Below, in pieces: positions 33,165 through 43,726 of a stretch of 64,000 bases of DNA (position 1 is its first letter; every line of letters begins with the position of its first letter). Made by a program: the position numbers and the translations under genes. The notes under the pieces were generated by a model. The model was not told the DNA's origin. It ran no database searches and worked only from the letters and a program-made list of their open reading frames with translations. Origin of the DNA: Thysanoteuthis rhombus (taxonomy: Eukaryota; Mollusca; Cephalopoda; Oegopsida; Thysanoteuthidae); contig OY735212.1 in assembly GCA_963457665.1 (NCBI GenBank), positions 7,833,850 through 7,897,849 on the forward strand, given 5' to 3'.

Positions 33165-33613
33165 TAAACCATCAGCCAATATTGTCTACAAGGATTATTT
33201 CAGTTTTTAAGTGATTCTGGCTGGCTGGCTATGTATGGATGTTTTGAGTGTACAGGCTGCACCAATGGAGCTAGAGGGCTGAAAATTAGAACATCTGCCC
33301 CTTATGTCTACAAAAACATTTTTTAGGTGTTTTTGTGGAGGGCAAGATTTAATATACAATGCATGATAAATTGTTCCTTTAGTGTTCAGCGTTTGAAAAC
33401 TGCTCCTAGCCCCCAAAAGTTTTTTTCCTTCGATTATATAATCCTAAATTGGTCCCTTAGTTTGTGTCCAGCATCAGTCTTGGTTTTTTAAAAATTTAGG
33501 CTTTTTAATGATCACTGCCCAACAAAAGGCGAGAGAAATAACTTTTATTGATCAACCCCAACAAGGCATGCTGCCAAAAGATATTTTCTTTTGAGCGACT
33601 AATCAGACCTCTA
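33165..33613 (-). repeat. RepA copy with partial internal duplication
   Basis: j, i (TGGCTGGCTGGCTATGTATG), h (CCAATGGAGCTAGAGGGCTG), g, then e twice: a decayed form (TGATAAATTGTTCCTTTAG) and an intact form (TAAATTGGTCCCTTAGTTTG) about 90 bp later. Then d (GCCCAACAAAAGGCGAGAG), b and a (GAGCGACTAATCAGACC). Confidence 0.8.
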
Positions 33614-34076
33614 TCAGCATATGATCACTTCTTACACTTTTAACTGTCCTAGATTATTTTGAAGAATCATTATACAAAGTATGTAATATTCATTGAAAAA
33701 TGTCTCTATACAGACGTATACATAGCTTATATTACAACACAAACAGCAAGTTATATTTTTCATGAAGTACTATTTGTAGTTTAAGAAAAAATCTTTTTAT
33801 TTGAAATAAGCTAATTAGATGTTTTTAAGAAATCAAAGTAAAAAGACTGAGTTATTTTTGTCTTTTTCTTTACTACAGAAATTGGGAAACAATAGTTTCC
33901 TTTGATACCAAGCAGTAACAGTAAGAGACAAGAAATAAGAATTTCACAAAATGCCAAATATTTGTTTCCTGTCATGACTAACAATGAATATAGCAGCTAT
34001 TTGCTGCAATATTCATTTAAAAGAGTGATCATTCAATGGGTTTTTTTACCTATGTACTGATTTTCCTTTGTTTTAT
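33614..34076. other. AT-rich DNA without recognised feature
   Basis: No repeat or gene recognised. Confidence 0.45.
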
Positions 34077-34188
34077 GCATCAGAATTCATGGAATGTCTT
34101 GCTCAAGACAAATGGCAGAAGGATACACTATGTCTTGTGGTTTATCCTATTAACATTTATCTTGAGCAAGGCATTCATGGATTCATGC
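34077..34188 (+). ncRNA. Hairpin resembling a microRNA precursor
   Basis: The 5' arm (34077-34125) and 3' arm (34143-34188) pair over about 45 positions. GAATGTCTTGCTCAAGA at 34092-34108 pairs with TCTTGAGCAAGGCATTC at 34160-34176, with a G-U at one position. The stem continues outward (GAATTCAT with ATGGATTC, GCAT with ATGC) and inward (AAATG with CATTT, GGATA with TATCC). Few mismatches break it. The loop is 17 nt and can close further by CAC-GTG. Both strands could fold. The sequence matches no microRNA I remember. A short MITE-like palindrome is the main alternative, and expression is unknown. Confidence 0.5.
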
Positions 34189-34299
34189 CTTTCTTTATGG
34201 TGTAAAAACGAAAGATCATAGATATAAAAAAAATGAGTTGATACTAAATCTATGTTTGCTCTTCTGATCAGAACTCATAAAAACCTATTCTTATTGAAA

Positions 34300-34465
34300 G
34301 AACATAATAAGGAGTAAATGTTCAAATTTTCAGCCCTCTAGCTACTTGGTGTGACCTGTATGTGTGATACATACATACATAACCAGCAAGACAGCCAGAA
34401 CAACTTGAAAACAGAGGAAACCAATGTGGACACCCTCGGTGGTAGTTTCTGCTGATGGTTTCCCA
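34300..34465 (+). repeat. RepA 3' fragment
   Basis: g (AAGGAGTAAATGTTCAAATT), h (CAGCCCTCTAGCTAC), i (CATACATACATAACCAGC), j and k (GGTGGTAGTTTCTGCTGATGG). It begins about 110 bp after the hairpin. Confidence 0.8.
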
Positions 34466-35079
34466 CATGTTCTGACTCTATTTATCGATATATCATTGGC
34501 ATATCATGCTTTGTATCATGGGTGTGCTTTGAGCTGCAAATGCACAAAAATGCAAAGACAGTGTTGGTCAAAAGAAGCTTTTAATGATCTATTTTGAAAA
34601 CACATAGAAACCTTTTTTCTTCTTCTCTTTCATGCTTTACTACATACCTACCAATTACAGGAATCTAAAAATTTTGAACCACAAGAAGACTTTTCATCAA
34701 TCCTCTTACTTCTTTTCGTCTGTTTTTTTTTACTGACACTAAAATATTTTTGCACTTTTGTGCATGCATTGCTCAGTGCACTCTCAAGATGCAAAAAGGG
34801 GATAATACAAAATAAAACTATCAAACAATATCTCATGGGAATTCCTCAAAATATTTCATGCTTAGCAACATCAGACACTGATTATTTCTAAATATTTATG
34901 TAATTGTTTTCCCTTCTCGACTCTTTGTGGAGCATAAAACAGCATTGCTGTTTTAATAGCAAGTAGGTTTTATGGAATGGAGTTACAAGCCCGAGACCCA
35001 AGATAGACTGCATTTTAGGGCTAAAGGACTCCAACTACCAAGATATTTACCTATAGTGTAGGGTAGGAAGAAGTGTATC
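34466..35079. other. AT-rich DNA without recognised feature
   Basis: No recognised gene; a 62-codon reverse frame at 34648-34836 has no motif. Confidence 0.4.
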
Positions 35080-35194
35080 TATACCTTTCCCAAAGGCATT
35101 TATCCAAAGTGGACATGAGCAGCCTTGGTCAGATTTGAACTAGGTTCTCTGATTCTGTTTTCCATGCCAGTAATTGCTCAGCCACTCCACGCCT
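35080..35194 (-). mobile_element. tRNA-like SINE-D, reversed
   Basis: The sense strand has GAGTGGCTGAGCAATTACTGG (box A region), CATGGAAAACAGAATCAGAG and TAGTTCAAATCTGACCAAGG (box B-like), then TTTGGATAAATGCC and TTTGGGAAAGG. The same order occurs in reverse at 40998-41110. Confidence 0.6.
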
Positions 35195-35734
35195 TAATTT
35201 ATGCAAGTTATTGCGATTCAATTTTTCATCAATTTAATTAATTTGCTGTCTTTTTCTTTTTAAATCTTCATTTCAACTGCAAGAGGCAAAATCACTCAAT
35301 TCAAAGTTCTTCAGCAGAAACTGTTTTCATTTCTACACACGTTACTTGCTATAGGGAACTTTTGATCATTAAACAAATTTGATATTTATATTTAAAAGAA
35401 CACAGTGACATTTGCCAGGTTTGAAAAGGTAGGAGTATTTTTATCTCTAAGCAGAGATGCATACACTAGAGTTGAGTGATTCTTTCTGGTTATATATGCA
35501 GTAGTGTAGTGATAAAAAAAAAGAAGTGAGGGAATGCAGATGTGCCTACTCCCACAAAAAGAACACATCATCGAAAATACGCTGTATTGTATAAACAAAA
35601 CATAAAAAGTTTAGAAAAACATACATATATATCTGTGATATAACAACATCCACTGACTTTTGACTAAAAGTGACATTCATTGATAAAAACACCTGAAACT
35701 CATAATTAGTTTTATTGTAATTCATCATAATCAT
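35195..35734. other. AT-rich DNA without recognised feature
   Basis: No named repeat or gene; reverse frames of 68 and 79 codons lack recognisable motifs. Confidence 0.4.
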
Positions 35735-35895
35735 CAGTCTTTTAACGTCCGTCTTTGGACATAGACCTATCCCAGGATTTGCCACACTTCTCTATCATGG
35801 GCATCGCGGAGCCAGGATTTTCTAAATTTGTCTGGTCCATCTCTCAATCTTGTATTCTGTTGGCCTCAGTTTCGCATATGATTTCTGGGGATTCA
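35735..35895 (-). mobile_element. RTE-like LINE, extreme 3' end, reversed
   Basis: CATCATAATCATCAGTCTTTT (reversed TGA-repeat tail), CCAGGATTTGCCACACTTC and ATCATGGGCATCGCGGAGCC, ending near CGCATATGATTTCTGGGGAT. Only the last ~150 bp of the element. Confidence 0.8.
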
Positions 35896-36545
35896 TTTAA
35901 TTATCTGTTATTAAAAGGAAAAATTGTAGAAAATTTTCAACTAAAAAATCATTTATGTAGACAATATGATTCTGGTGATAATCATGGTGGAAAACTTGTT
36001 CTCACTCGCAAACTGGTCAACCAGGAACAAGAAGTGCATTTCGGATTTGTTTTTTAATCATCACTGTAATTTGGAACTTTAATATTGTTCATCGCCATCA
36101 TAGGAAGAAAATTATGGGATTTGAGACTGGAAACAGTACTTTGTCTCCACAATTCACTGTACTGTGGTTTATAAGATATATGGTTTTTGTTGATTAATTA
36201 AATATCTTTTTTACTATATACCTTACGGTATTCATTTATTTATTTGTACATTAACAAGTCAGGAATTTTTGTTATCAAAATGTTTATGGTACAAGATTTG
36301 TGGGTTTTGGGGATTGAAAAAGATTGGTTTGGGGGATTGGCAATAGCGTCCCAAACCCTCTATGAAAAGCAAGAGTATTGACAAAGAGGAAATGCCGTTT
36401 CTCCTCCCAAGCAAAGTTAGTAAAGATCATTCTCGTACATGCCCATGGCACTACGTTAATGCAAAGAAGTTTATAGTCATCATGCACTTGTAAGTTATAG
36501 ATTTTGGTGCTACCAATTGATTGGTTGGTCACAGTTTATAAGACG
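35896..36545. other. AT-rich DNA without recognised feature
   Basis: No repeat or gene recognised. Confidence 0.4.
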
Positions 36546-36695
36546 ACAGATCTTACTAGGTACTCAATTGAAACTACAACATGACCAACATCTTTTGGGA
36601 GCATGCCATGTTGAAGGTCAGTTTCATTGGAAAAAGGGGTGATCAATGAATGTTTTTTCACTCACCTTTTGTTGAACAATGATCACTAAAATAAC
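36546..36695 (+). repeat. RepA 5' fragment
   Basis: a to d only (AACATGACCAACATCTTTTGGG, GCATGCCATGTTGAAGG, CTTTTGTTGAACAATGATCAC). It is followed 84 bp later by another RepA copy in the same orientation. Confidence 0.8.
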
Positions 36696-36778
36696 CCTAT
36701 GATATTACGACCAAACATACCAAGTACAAATCTAGGAGAACATTTATAAACAAAGTGATCAGGAGAAATAAATGATTG

Positions 36779-37180
36779 AATTGGTCTGGTTAGTTACTCC
36801 GTAGAAACCGATACATGACCAATGTCTTTTTTAGCAGCATGCAGTGTTGGGGTGATCAATTAAAGAATTACTTGAAAAGTTAGAATTTTCAAAAAATAAG
36901 CATGAAAACTGCAAGAGACACAAACTCAGGGACCAAGTTAGCATAATTTTACATTGTAAATTGATCTCCCCCCCCAAAAAAACCTAGTTAGGGGAGGTTA
37001 AAAAAACAACTAAAAATGGGAGGAGAGGACTTTAAAAAAAAATAGAAACTTTTTGTGGACTCTATAAGGAGCGGATGACTTCATAGGTCCAGCCTGTATG
37101 CACAATGTAGACAGACCCATTTGAAAACTGAAGAAACCCATGTTTATGTCGACAGTTTCGGTCGACTATTTCTAATCTAT
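36779..37180 (+). repeat. RepA copy, near full length
   Basis: Starts TTGGTCTGGTTAGTTACTCC and ends GGTCGACTATTTCTAATCT. c and d are deleted; e, f (C9) and j are clear. Confidence 0.85.
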
Positions 37181-37392
37181 AGTAGAAAATTCAGTTATAT
37201 TCAGGATGAAAGTCATTCTTTATCTTCATGAAAAAAAAGTTTGGATTGGTTGTGAACTATTCATAGACTGATTGTTTACAAAAAACAATGATTTTCGTAA
37301 TAACATCAGAATTCATATTAGTCTGGAGTCATAGTAACTGACTTCTGGCAACAATCTTATCAGATACATTTTTTAATTTAGCGATACAATGA

Positions 37393-37400
37393 CATTTCAG
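37393..37400 (+). repeat. 8-bp target site duplication, left
   Basis: CATTTCAG, repeated exactly at 37719-37726 on the other side of the hAT-type element. Confidence 0.8.
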
Positions 37401-37718
37401 CAAGGCTGTCCCAAGGTACTAGCAACGGGCAGTCGCCCAGGATGCCGAGTGCTAGAGGACACCTGTCTGATATCCAGTTGAGAAATTGGAAAATTGATAA
37501 ATCATACAGAATGTAAAAAGTCAAAATGGAAAACAATTCCCTTGTGTTAAGTCAGATTTTTCAGAAATATTTCATAGTTGAATATTTTCTGCTGAGACAA
37601 AACTAAGAGAAACTATTGGCAAAGGTAGTTCTCTTGACCGACAACAAGCTCAGACAGGCTCTATAAAGCGCCAAACTTTAGCTTGCCTAGAGTGCCAGGT
37701 ATCCTTAGGCAGGCCCTG
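37401..37718 (+). mobile_element. hAT-type non-autonomous element, complete
   Basis: The 318-bp element begins CAAGGCTGTCCCAAGG and ends CCTTAGGCAGGCCCTG, which form imperfect terminal inverted repeats (about 11 of 16 positions). It is flanked by the exact 8-bp duplication CATTTCAG. An 8-bp target duplication with CAGGGCC-type termini is characteristic of the hAT superfamily. No transposase frame is present, so movement would need an enzyme supplied from elsewhere. Subterminal GTGCTAGAGGACACC resembles 20055-20165. Confidence 0.85.
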
Positions 37719-37726
37719 CATTTCAG
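37719..37726 (+). repeat. 8-bp target site duplication, right
   Basis: CATTTCAG, identical to 37393-37400. Confidence 0.8.
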
Positions 37727-37790
37727 TAATCAAAATGGACGAAAATCCCAAGCAAAAAAAAGAGAAAAGTTATGAAGATAAAACATTTTA

Positions 37791-38200
37791 GGTCTGGTTA
37801 GTCACTCAATAGAAACTGTCATATGACCAATGTCTTTTGGCAGCATGCTATGTTGAAGGTGATCAATTAAAAATCGGAAAAAGGCGTGATCATGAATGCG
37901 TTATTTCCCTTGCCTTTTGTTGGACTGTTATCACTATTTTCAAAGAGCAAGCATAAACTTACACTGTAAATCAATCTCTACCCTCTCAATAAAAACAGAC
38001 TTATTAGGGGGGTAATTTTCAGTGGAAAGAAAACAAAATAACTGGACATAATAAATAGGAAATATTTAAATTTCAGTCCTCAAGCTCCATCGATGCAGCT
38101 TTTATGTATGACACATACATATATACATATATAGATAGACAGCCAGAATCACTTTAGATCTAAAGAAACCTATGTTGACAGTTTCGTTTAACTATACAAA
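37791..38200 (+). repeat. RepA copy, near full length, well preserved 5' end
   Basis: AGGTCTGGTTAGTCACTC and AATAGAAACTGTCATATGACC match landmark a closely. b, c, d, f, g, h (CAGTCCTCAAGCTCCATCG), i and j follow. The 3' end is TTGACAGTTTCGTTTAACTA, cut slightly before k. Confidence 0.85.
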
Positions 38201-39299
38201 GATGATCACAATATCTGTATCTTGCATGAATGAATCAAAAAAGCCCGTGCATGTATCAGAACTAGTTATCCAAAATCATTTTTTGAAAATAGATTTTTTA
38301 TCTAAAATTATCTTTAAAAAAAACAACAAAAAAACAAAACAAAAACACCAGCACAAAATTTGGAAGGTGGTGGTGCAAAATGATCATAGACACCAAAATA
38401 AACAACAAAAAAAAGAAAAAAAAAGGAAGAATCTTTAGATGACATGCAATGGCGCACTCAAACAAATTTTTAAGGTTGTACCCCCCCCCCCAAATATGAC
38501 CACAAGCACCAGGAGAGACAGACTTGCACAGATGAGCAAAGAGAGAAGAATCTGAAGCCCATTTGGTTGGTTGGTCAGGCAGGCCATTTGTGGGGCTACA
38601 GTGCTCTGATTATTTCAACAGGCTAACATCAACGATCTTAAGAGATCCAAGGTTTTGTTGGCAATTCAGAATTCAATGGCATCACCTACTTTGGTAAAGA
38701 CTGATTCCATTGATCAAATAGTTTTGACTTTGGACAAAGATAAACTCATGCAATGAATATAAGATGGGGTTTAATGAACCCCGAACCTTATGATCCCCAA
38801 TTCTTTGTTATGATGACATCATCTAAAATAATTCTCTTTTTCCTTTGGCAAGGTCAGTATTAGACTGTTTATGGCCAATAAGGAGTGCAGAAAGAGTCAG
38901 CTCGGCCCCGATAAAGTTATGGAGCTAACCATTCTAAGGGTAAGAGGGAGAGCGAGAACAAAAAAGGAGAAGGAAGTGAAGGGAAATCGTGTTGGCTGTT
39001 AAATTTGTCAACGATCGGCAGGAATACCAGAAATAGAAATAATTGATAATAAAGCATCCAAAAGACATCTTAATTGAGTTTGGTTGGAAATAAACTGGCT
39101 TTCTGCTTTTATATGGTTTGTTTTGGTTTTGGGGGATTTCTTTTTGTTCTTTTTTTTGCTTTTTGATTTTTTCTCAAGTTCTTCTGCCAAGAGAAATCAA
39201 AACTGATAATATCAAATATTTTCTGTTGGATCGGGTTCCCACGATGTTCTCCAGAGAGACAGAGAGAAAAAGAAAGTCATTAAATGAATGAGAAAAATA
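38201..39299. other. Unassigned DNA with A-rich and C-rich runs
   Basis: A-rich tracts near 38315-38345 and 38405-38430; C11 at about 38481-38490. At 38865-39000 a 43-codon frame (MANKECRKSQLGPD start) with a GGTAAGAG donor-like site sits in a purine-rich stretch. It is unrecognised and too short to call. Confidence 0.4.
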
Positions 39300-39590
39300 A
39301 CAAGATTCATATGACTAAGGTCTTTGGGCAGCAAGCCGTGATGAGGGTGATCAATTAATAGATTGGAAAAACTAGTAATCAATGAATAAGTTACTTTTCT
39401 TGCCTTTTATTGGGCAATGATCACTAAAAATGTCTTAATCAGCCAGGACACTAATTTAGTATAAATTTACATTACAAAATGAACCCTTCACTAAAAATCT
39501 ATTTGGGGTAGAATTTTAAAAGAAACAAAAAAAAAGTTTTTTTTCAAGACATAATAAGGAATAGTCCATTAATGCAACACATGTTTACTA
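39300..39590 (+). repeat. RepA copy, 5' part (3' end displaced to 40298)
   Basis: Starts inside a (CATATGACTAAGGTCTTTGGG), with b, c, d (GCCTTTTATTGGGCAATGATC), e and f, to AAGACATAATAAGGAATAG (g). From 39593 purine-rich DNA replaces h-j, and a RepA 3' end appears at 40298-40342. Confidence 0.75.
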
Positions 39591-39592
39591 AT

Positions 39593-40500
39593 AGGAGAGA
39601 AGAAGAAAAAGAGAGATTGGAAAGGGAAAAGAAATAGCAGAGAGAGAGAGAGAGTGTGTGTGTGTGAATCGATGAATGAGAGAAATTAACAGTGGAAAAC
39701 AAGAGAGAGAGCGGATAGATAAATGAGATAAATCAGGAGAGATGGGAGAGAGAGAGATGGAGGGAGAGGGAGAGAGACAAAAAAAAGGAAGAGATTAGAT
39801 GAACGAGAAAAATCAAGAGAGGTTGGAGAGAGGGAGAAGGACAAAGACGTATGAGATAAATAAAGTGAGGTGGGAGAGAGAAAGAGAGAGATTAAGCAAA
39901 TGAATGAGGAAAAATGAGAGAATTGGCAGAGAGAGTGCAAAAGAGAGGGAGAGAGACCGAGAAATAATAGATGAATGAGAAAAATTGGGAGAGAGGATGG
40001 GAGAAAGAGAAAGAGTGAGTAGATAAATGAGAAAATTGATAGAGAGAGAAGGGAGGAGAGGGAGAGAAACAAAGAGAGAGAGATTAGATGAATGGAAAAA
40101 ATGGAGAGAGGTAAAAGATAGGAATAATATGTAGAAAAGCCAGAGAGTGAAAAGAATGAAAAGAGAAGGAAATAAATTCTGTGAAATAAAGGGTAAATGT
40201 TTTATTGGACGGGAAGGAGAGAGAGAGTGGAGGAAGATGAGGGAGAAGAGGAAGAAAGAATAAATTTGAAAGGCAGAGGGGGGGAAGTAAAGTTAAAAGA
40301 GAAACGTATGTTGGCAGTTTTGGTTGATGGTTTCTGATATCAAAAATAGAGGATGAAGAAAGAAGTGAAAGAGATACAAGAAATAGAAGTGAGAAGGAGA
40401 TACAAGAAATAGAAGTGAGAGGGAGAGAGAGAAAGAGACAGGGAGAGACATAGAGAGAGAGAAAAAAAGTGATTGAGAGTGTAGGAGAATGAAAAAAAGG
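39593..40500 (+). repeat. ~900-bp purine-rich (GA) tract
   Basis: The plus strand is almost all A and G. GAGAGA runs alternate with a degenerate TAGATGAATGAGAAAAAT-like motif recurring every ~50-75 bp (about 39667, 39715, 39796, 39895, 39968, 40020, 40087), so the tract is partly a decayed minisatellite. Reverse frames of 128 and 150 codons here are Leu/Ser/Phe/Pro low-complexity shadows of the pyrimidine strand. Confidence 0.85.
40298..40342 (+). repeat. RepA 3' end inside the purine tract
   Basis: GAGAAACGTATGTTGGCAG and TTTTGGTTGATGGTTTCTGATAT match landmarks j/k. Purine-rich DNA continues on both sides. Confidence 0.75.
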
Positions 40501-40815
40501 CAATGAAAATAACATTTTTTTAAGGAAGTTGTGCATTAAAACCGTTCAGCAAAATCAAATTTGGAAGAACAACATATTTAAAGAGACTCCAGTTCAGTCT
40601 TGAGCATTTGCTGTATTTAAGGCACTACCAAAGGTGCGGGGCTTTTATTACCACGGAAAATCTTCCCCAAAATGTGTTGTGCAAAAAATAAATTTAAATA
40701 AAACAGTATTGAGGAAACTTTTAAATCAATATTTTTACATCTTGGATATTTTTTTCCAAAATGTTTTAATGATTCCGCAATAATATTCCTGGAGCTATTT
40801 CAGTAAAAGGGAGAT
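40501..40815. other. AT-rich DNA without recognised feature
   Basis: No repeat or gene recognised. Confidence 0.45.
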
Positions 40816-40985
40816 AGGTCTGGTTAGTCAGTAAAGAGTGACTCTCGCATGACCAACGTCTTTTGGAAGCATACCATGTTGACGGTGATCAATTAAAAAA
40901 ATTAGAAAAAGTGATGATCAATAAATGAGTCACTTCTTTTGCCTTTTGATGCATAACGAAAAAGTCTGAATTTGAATACTGATGG
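40816..40985 (+). repeat. RepA 5' fragment
   Basis: a (AGGTCTGGTTAGTCAGTAAAG), b, c and d, to AAAGTCTGAATTTGAATACTG. It is cut by SINE-D at about 40990. Confidence 0.8.
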
Positions 40986-40997
40986 CAAAAATGAATC

Positions 40998-41110
40998 CTC
41001 TCTTTTCCCGAAGGCATTAGTATGATTGAAACAAGCAGCCTCGGTCGATACTTGAACTGGGTCCGTCGATTCCGATTTCTGTGCTAGTAACCACTATACC
41101 ACTGCGCACC
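40998..41110 (-). mobile_element. tRNA-like SINE-D, reversed
   Basis: CCCGAAGGCATTAGTATGATTG, GTCGATACTTGAACTGGGTCC (reversed box B) and GTAACCACTATACCACTGCGC (reversed box A) give the same order as 35080-35194. Confidence 0.6.
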
Positions 41111-42009
41111 ATCTTAGGTCATAAATATGGCGATCAAAATTTGCAACTTTTACACACCTCAATGCTTCTGCATTATTGATCGATCAACATCATTATTATT
41201 ACTTCAAACTGATCAAAAAATCAATCTATTGAGAAGATAAATTCGAAAAGAAAGCCATGAACAAATTTAGGCAAATTTGGTTGGAAAAAAAAAAAAAAAA
41301 ATCCTTTCCATCCATAAAGCCCAATTTTAATTATGCCATTCATTAATTGTTCTTCGTGTTTCCTGTGTTCGATATCGGGACGATGCGAATTTCGTTTTTG
41401 TAAACAATATCATTTTTTGTTGTTGTTGTGGGTGATAGTATTGAATTCTGCATCACCTTCAACCTGGATAAAATCTTTTCGTGAATAATTTAATTAGTTA
41501 AATTTGATTTATCAATATTTTTGAAAAAAGATAATTTTTTTTGTTATTCAATTAATAGCTGAAGAGCTTAAAAATGGCCAATGATTTGTAACCATACAAC
41601 ACACCCAAATGCCACACCCAAAATGTTACAAGATGCAAGTTCATCAAATAGAGACACTGGTTCTATAATGAAACATATTCAGTCAGAGCCTCTTAGAGGA
41701 ATTATGTAAGATTGTGCAAAGCTATTTTCAACCCTCCCCTACACCCTGTACACATATCCTCATCCGTAAGCAACTCATTTTCATCTGCTGTAACCATTTT
41801 AACACTAATAAATATTCGCTTGATGGTGATCAATAGTCAAAATATTTCATTAATGAACATATTGTATTGAATTATAAGATTTGATACAGAGCTCTATTCA
41901 AGAAAATCACGGTCTCTCGGGCTCTGGTGCGATACCCCAGCTACACAACCCTCTCAGAGGGACTGTGTTTGGTTGAACATCTTCAAATCAATTTCAAGTG
42001 AGCTGATAA
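41111..42009. other. AT-rich DNA without recognised feature
   Basis: No gene. A17 at 41285-41301. CGATATCGGGACGATGCG at 41370-41387 is unusually rich in CpG for this window, but no function is evident. Confidence 0.4.
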
Positions 42010-42190
42010 TCACCGGACATCACAACTCAGAACATGGATTCTAAGAGATCATATACTGAAAATAAAATAGTGTGGCAAGCTAGACAAATTCAGAAAATAC
42101 TGGCTCTGTGACGCCAATGATAGCGGGGTCTGGCAAATCTTAGGGAAGGTCTATGTCCAACGATGAATGCTAATGAACTGATGATGATGA
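42010..42190 (+). mobile_element. RTE-like LINE, extreme 3' end
   Basis: ATCACCGGACATCACAACTC, GATTCTAAGAGATCATATAC, GACAAATTCAGAAAATACTGG, GGTCTATGTCCAACGATG and the CTGATGATGATGA tail match the family in order. Confidence 0.8.
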
Positions 42191-43514
42191 ATCAAGGTAT
42201 ACCTGTATTGATATCATAAAGAGTCAAGGGGGACACTTTAGCATAGAACATTAATATTTTGAAGAAAAATCATAAAATCTATATTTTCATTGATCTATTA
42301 CTTCTATGGGAATCATGTCCAATGAAGGTTGATGATAATAATGGTGACATCCAAATATTTTCTGCGGTAAGTACTCACCTCACAAGTATATTTGTTAAAT
42401 ACTTTCTTTTGAAGGGTATTTGTGAATAGATATTCTCAGACACTGAGAATCAAATTTTTCAACAAAGAAATTTGATGCTTCCCTGGTATACACATGGTTG
42501 GTTCGAGGAAATGTGTAAGCAGTGTGCAAGTCTTTCACTCTTCAAGTTTCCAGGAACTTGTTAATTCAAGCCGATAGCAATATAAAAAATTCCAGTTGAG
42601 TCTGCTAATATTGATTCCGCTCACATCTTTTGATAGAAGAATCAAGTCACCCATTAAATATTGATAACCCAGCAACAATCCCATCATATTGCATAAAGCA
42701 ACTTTGAAAGAGTATGTACAGAATTTTTAAAATAGGGGAGGGATGAGGTCAATGGAGAGACATGTCTGAGAATGGGGCATGGAGCTAGAGGGATGATGGA
42801 CGTGGGTCTACAACGTTTAGGGAACCTACTTCAGAGGTATAGCAAGAAGGGTGGAGGCTTGATGTGAAGACAGAGTGCTCACAATAGATGGACCTGGTAG
42901 GAAAGGAAAGTTGGGTGATGTGAGGTCGCACAAGAATTTTTGGTCCATTTTTATGATATGCAGATTGGAACAGGGCCTACAATTTCTATCTTCTGACCTG
43001 GGCCTATTTACCAGCTCTGCCCAGCCCTGCGTAGAGATAAGAATGGCAGATCTTACAAGGTAGAAGAGGGAGAGAAAAAGAAACAGGGGCGCGGGAAGAT
43101 TAAACAGGAAGGCAGATAATGGACATAGTGGTGAAGAGAATATTTTACGAACTTCTCTTTCCACAAAAAGTCACATGATTAAAAAGCCACATGATGAAAA
43201 ACAGAAAAAAAATATCTTTGTTCAGTTTTCCTTTCATAACATTTTTTGTAACAGAACCGTGCACAGGAAAAATAATATTCAGCTTTTTTCCCTTAATGAT
43301 TAATGTGTACTTTTTATATTATGTTCTCGGGAAACTTATGGATACAGTTTGGATAAATTCTTATCTTTGGAAACATTGTTTGCCATAAGACGGATGGTTG
43401 TGGATTCTGAATAGTTTTGATCTTTGGTATTTTTTTCCTAATCAATATTTTTCCCAACTGAATCATTCACCTCAGCCTCAGTCAGCAAAGTTGGAGAAGT
43501 GTATGTATTAGGCA
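42191..43514. other. Unassigned DNA
   Basis: 42720-43100 is less AT-rich and open on both strands (112 codons reverse, 62 forward), but no motif is recognised. CTATGGGAATCATGTCCAATG near 42303 may be another scrap of the RTE tail. Confidence 0.4.
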
Positions 43515-43675
43515 GTGCCTGTCTTGCTGTCTGTCTGTCCACATGATATCTCCGAAAGTTCTCTATGGATTTCAATGAGATTTAATGGATGGGTTCTCAA
43601 TCAGGGAAGGGAAAAGTGGGTGGATTTGGAGGAAGATTCAAGAATTTTTCAGATTGAGAGAGATTTTCTATTTTT
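43515..43675 (+). repeat. RepK dispersed repeat
   Basis: CTGTCTGTCTGTCCACATGA, TATCTCCGAAAGTTCTC, GGATTTCAATGAGATTTAATG and AGATTGAGAGAGATTT follow the order of 629-785. The 67-codon forward frame over it is not a gene. Confidence 0.65.
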
Positions 43676-43726
43676 TTTTCCCACACATTTATATATACAG
43701 TTATATCTGTCCATATGAGGTCTTTC

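Noticed and set aside
39686-40536. Reverse frames of 128 and 150 codons rich in Leu, Ser, Phe and Pro
   Set aside because: They are the pyrimidine strand of the purine-rich tract; low-complexity translation, not coding.
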